Source: Holophagaceae bacterium | GTDB lineage: Bacteria; Acidobacteriota; Holophagae; Holophagales; Holophagaceae | Reading direction: 5' to 3' | Assembly (NCBI GenBank): GCA_016722505.1 | Contig: JADKJH010000001.1 | Span: forward strand, 496,001 to 560,000 | DNA: 64,000 nt | Shown: positions 61,760 through 64,000 of the stretch, piece after piece | Position numbering within the stretch: position 1 is the first letter of the stretch | Layout: the number at the start of each line of letters is the position of its first letter | Notes under the pieces: model-generated | What the model saw: the letters and a program-made list of their open reading frames with translations, nothing else | What the model was told of the DNA's origin: nothing | Databases searched by the model: none | Program-made: the position numbers and the translations under genes

Positions 61760-61790
61760 GGAGTGGCCAGCGCTTTTCTGGCCACTCCTT
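61758..61790 (+). terminator. Intrinsic terminator or attenuator between cytochrome c and narG
   Basis: AAGGAGTGGCCAG (61758-61770) and CTGGCCACTCCTT (61778-61790) form a perfect 13-bp stem with a 7-nt loop, beginning inside the stop codon. A short T run ends the right arm. It should end most cytochrome transcripts, so narG probably has its own promoter in 61791-61889 or depends on read-through. Confidence 0.75.
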
Positions 61791-61889
61791 TACGGCTCCT
61801 TATGTCGTGCCCCTGCGATGAAGCAAGTTGAATCCCCACAAACGACGAAAGCCAAAAGCCTGATCCAAATACGAGGAGACGGAAACACC

Positions 61890-64000
61890 ATGACCGAGCG
61901 CAAGCAGAGCCACTGGATCACGGACATCGTGGATCCCGAAACCCGCTCCTGGGAGGAGTTCTACCGGAACCGCTGGGCCCACGACAAAGTCGTCCGCAGC
62001 ACCCACGGCGTGAACTGCACCGGCAGCTGCGGCTGGAACATCTACGTCAAGGAGGGCATCGTCACATGGGAAATGCAGGTGCTCGACTACCCGCTCCTGG
62101 ATGAAACCGTTCCGCCCTACGAGCCCCGTGGATGCCAGCGCGGCATCAGCTTCTCGTGGTACCTCTACAGCCCGCTCCGCGTGAAGTTCCCATACATGCG
62201 CGGTGCGCTCATGGACCTGTGGCAGGAGGCCAAGGGCAAGGACTCGGATCCCGTCGCGGCCTGGGCCAGCATCCAGAGCGATCCGATCAAACGCGCCCGC
62301 TACCAGCAGGCCCGCGGCAAGGGCGGCTTCCGCCGCGCCTCCTGGGACCAGGTGAACGAGCTCATCGCGGCCGCCAATATCCACACCATCAAGACCCATG
62401 GTCCCGATCGCATCGCGGGCTTCAGCCCCATCCCCGCCATGTCCATGCTGAGCTACGCCGCGGGCTCGCGCTTCATCCAGCTCCTGGGTGGATCCAACCT
62501 GAGCTTCTACGATTGGTACTGCGACCTGCCGCCCAGCAGCCCCGAAATGTGGGGCGAGCAGACGGACGTGCAGGAGAGCGCGGATTGGTACAACGCGAAG
62601 TTCCTCGCGGTCATGGGCAGCAACCTGAACATGACGCGCACGCCCGATTGCCACTTCGCCGCCGAGTCCCGCCACAACGGCACCAAGATGGTGGTCTTCA
62701 GCCCCGACTTCAACCAGGTGGCCAAGTACGCGGACGAGTGGATGCCCGTGCACCAGGGGCAGGATGGTGCGTTCTGGATGGCCGTGAACCAGGTCATCCT
62801 GACCGAATTCCATCACCAGAAACAGGTGCCCTTCTTCCTGGACTACCAAAAGAAATACACCGATGGTCCCTTCCTGGTGGAGCTGAATGCCATCGAGGGC
62901 GGCTACCGCCCGGGCCAGTTTCTGCGCGCGGGCCGTCTCGCGAAATACAGCGGCGAAGAAAATGGCGAATGGAAGTTCCTGATGTGGGACCAGCCCTCCG
63001 GCGCGCCCAAGATGCCCAAGGGCTCCGTGGGCCATCGCTGGGGCACGAAACAGGGCGAGTGGAACCTACTCTTGCAGGATGGCAAGGACGACAGTCCCAT
63101 CGAACCGGCGCTGACTTTCCTGAGCGAGCAAACCGAGTTGGTGCAGTTTGATGATTTCGCGGATGGAAAGACACTTTTCCGCGGCGTGCCCACCCGGCGA
63201 ATCCAGCTGGCGGATGGCGGCACCGCCCTCGTCACCACCGTTTACGATCTGCTCATGGCCCAATTCGGCGTGATCCGCGATCTACCGGGCGCCTACCCGA
63301 AGGATTACGACGATGAAGCCGCGGTCTACACGCCCGCCTGGCAGGAGAAACATACGGGCCTCTCCCGGGGCAACGTGCTGCGCTTCGCCCGGGAATGGGC
63401 CCACACCGCCGAACTGACCAAGGGCAAGTGCACGGTCATCATCGGCGCCGGTGTGAACCACTGGTACCACAACAACCTGATCTATCGCGCCGCCCAGCAC
63501 GCCCTGGTGTTCTGCGGCTGCATCGGCACCAACGGCGGCGGCCTCGCCCATTACGTCGGCCAGGAGAAACTGGCGCCTGTGGCCTCCTGGACCGCCATCG
63601 CGCTGGCCAAGGATTGGGTCTCCGTGAACCGGCTCCAGAATGCACCCAGCTGGCACTACGTGAACAGCGACCAGTGGCGCTATGAAAAGGAATTCAAGGA
63701 ATACAACACGGTCCCCGACGGCAGCGAATTAGTGGAAGGCCACTGCATGAACATGCAGACTCGCGCCGTGCGCAGCGGCTGGCTACCGTTCTTCCCGCAG
63801 TACAACGAGAATCCCATGCAGGTGGTGGCCGATGCCAAAAAGGCTGGCGCCCAGGACAACGCAGCCATCATCACCAGCACCGTGGATCGTTTAAAAAAGA
63901 AGGATCTGCGCTTCTCCATCGAGGATCCCGATGCCGCCGAGAACTGGCCCCGGGTCTGGTTCATTTGGCGCGGCAATGCCATCGGAAGTTCGGCCAAGGG
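61890..64000 (+). CDS. narG: Respiratory nitrate reductase alpha subunit, 3' end outside the window
   Basis: An open frame of 703 codons from ATG 61890 (preceded by GAGGAG) runs off the window end; NarG has about 1200. The FS0 cluster ligands are His39, Cys43, Cys47 and Cys82 (HGVNCTGSCGWN and PRGCQRG). The Mo-ligand Asp is at about 208 in SFYDWYCDLPPSSP, the hallmark of membrane-bound NarG. Further NarG text includes MGSNLNMTRTPD, ADEWMPVHQGQDGAFW and GAGVNHWYHNN. It reduces nitrate to nitrite in the cytoplasm with electrons from quinol via NarH and NarI, expected just beyond the window. Confidence 0.97.
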   Translation, partial: MTERKQSHWITDIVDPETRSWEEFYRNRWAHDKVVRSTHGVNCTGSCGWNIYVKEGIVTWEMQVLDYPLLDETVPPYEPRGCQRGISFSWYLYSPLRVKFPYMRGALMDLWQEAKGKDSDPVAAWASIQSDPIKRARYQQARGKGGFRRASWDQVNELIAAANIHTIKTHGPDRIAGFSPIPAMSMLSYAAGSRFIQLLGGSNLSFYDWYCDLPPSSPEMWGEQTDVQESADWYNAKFLAVMGSNLNMTRTPDCHFAAESRHNGTKMVVFSPDFNQVAKYADEWMPVHQGQDGAFWMAVNQVILTEFHHQKQVPFFLDYQKKYTDGPFLVELNAIEGGYRPGQFLRAGRLAKYSGEENGEWKFLMWDQPSGAPKMPKGSVGHRWGTKQGEWNLLLQDGKDDSPIEPALTFLSEQTELVQFDDFADGKTLFRGVPTRRIQLADGGTALVTTVYDLLMAQFGVIRDLPGAYPKDYDDEAAVYTPAWQEKHTGLSRGNVLRFAREWAHTAELTKGKCTVIIGAGVNHWYHNNLIYRAAQHALVFCGCIGTNGGGLAHYVGQEKLAPVASWTAIALAKDWVSVNRLQNAPSWHYVNSDQWRYEKEFKEYNTVPDGSELVEGHCMNMQTRAVRSGWLPFFPQYNENPMQVVADAKKAGAQDNAAIITSTVDRLKKKDLRFSIEDPDAAENWPRVWFIWRGNAIGSSAK

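Noticed and set aside
61800..63035. 411-codon open frame on the minus strand
   Set aside because: It is the antisense shadow of narG, whose plus-strand reading has all NarG cluster and molybdenum ligands.
1..64000. CRISPR arrays, tRNA and rRNA genes, complete insertion sequences
   Set aside because: I scanned for regularly spaced repeats, tRNA-like T-loops and transposase motifs and found none; a covariance search would be needed to exclude degenerate copies.

Overview
The window is G+C-rich DNA from a Gram-negative, respiring bacterium. It encodes TonB-type and TolC-type outer-membrane proteins, lipoproteins, c-type cytochromes and two kinds of nitrate reductase. The TonB receptor with a carboxypeptidase-regulatory N-terminus, the stacked hybrid kinases and the nitrate gene repertoire would fit an Acidobacteriota of the Holophagae/Geothrix type. 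That placement is an inference; no rRNA or ribosomal marker lies in the window.

Layout. (1) 1-2273: the 3' part of a hybrid histidine kinase. (2) 2.4-7.0 kb: the remains of an integron. They comprise a highly structured element, the C-terminal stub of an integron integrase whose catalytic Tyr is Cys, a 2.5 kb S9 peptidase gene, two complete attC sites (5739-5836, 6133-6231), two cassette ORFs and a broken third attC. (3) 7.0-11.0 kb: accessory hypothetical and exported proteins and an HU/IHF protein. (4) 11.7-15.0 kb: a two-gene module of a Clp-like AAA+ ATPase coupled by TAATG to a soluble FtsH-like AAA+/M41 protease. It abuts a truncated TolC gene. (5) 15.0-19.1 kb: BlaI repressor, M56 sensor protease and two copies of one operator, then a LytTR regulator and LytS kinase. 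(6) 19.3-26.9 kb: MipA, a duplicated Spy-like protein, the diguanylate cyclase DgcZ, and a second hybrid kinase closely related to the first and in inverted orientation. (7) 27.2-33.6 kb: a TetR-controlled tripartite ABC efflux operon that includes a cytochrome c'. (8) 33.9-42.9 kb: a locus that reads as cyanophycin (or another beta-aspartyl peptide) utilisation: RpiR regulator, TonB receptor, exported cyanophycinase, M14 peptidase, isoaspartyl dipeptidase, YfcC-type transporter. (9) 42.9-47.0 kb: a CapA protein, a decayed multihaem cytochrome, a RadC-like protein without its JAMM motif, and a 44-aa ORF whose ribosome binding site lies inside a 17-bp inverted repeat. (10) 47.5-64.0 kb: nitrate respiration and nitrosative stress: Rrf2 regulator, a Nas/Nap-type nitrate reductase with NarI-like, 4Fe-4S and Tat-exported Rieske subunits, two NarK transporters, HPP protein, ClC channel, MarR regulator, Ric repair protein behind a DNR-like box, dihaem cytochrome c, and narG running off the end.

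The genes in (10) form a coherent pathway: nitrate uptake and nitrite export (NarK pair, possibly HPP and ClC), quinol-linked nitrate reduction by two unrelated enzymes, and repair of NO-damaged Fe-S proteins. In (8) the order of genes follows the order of substrate breakdown from the outside inwards. Three regulatory genes between 15.8 and 22.9 kb (M56, LytS, second hybrid kinase) each carry a single apparent frameshift, which may reflect real decay or base-calling errors.
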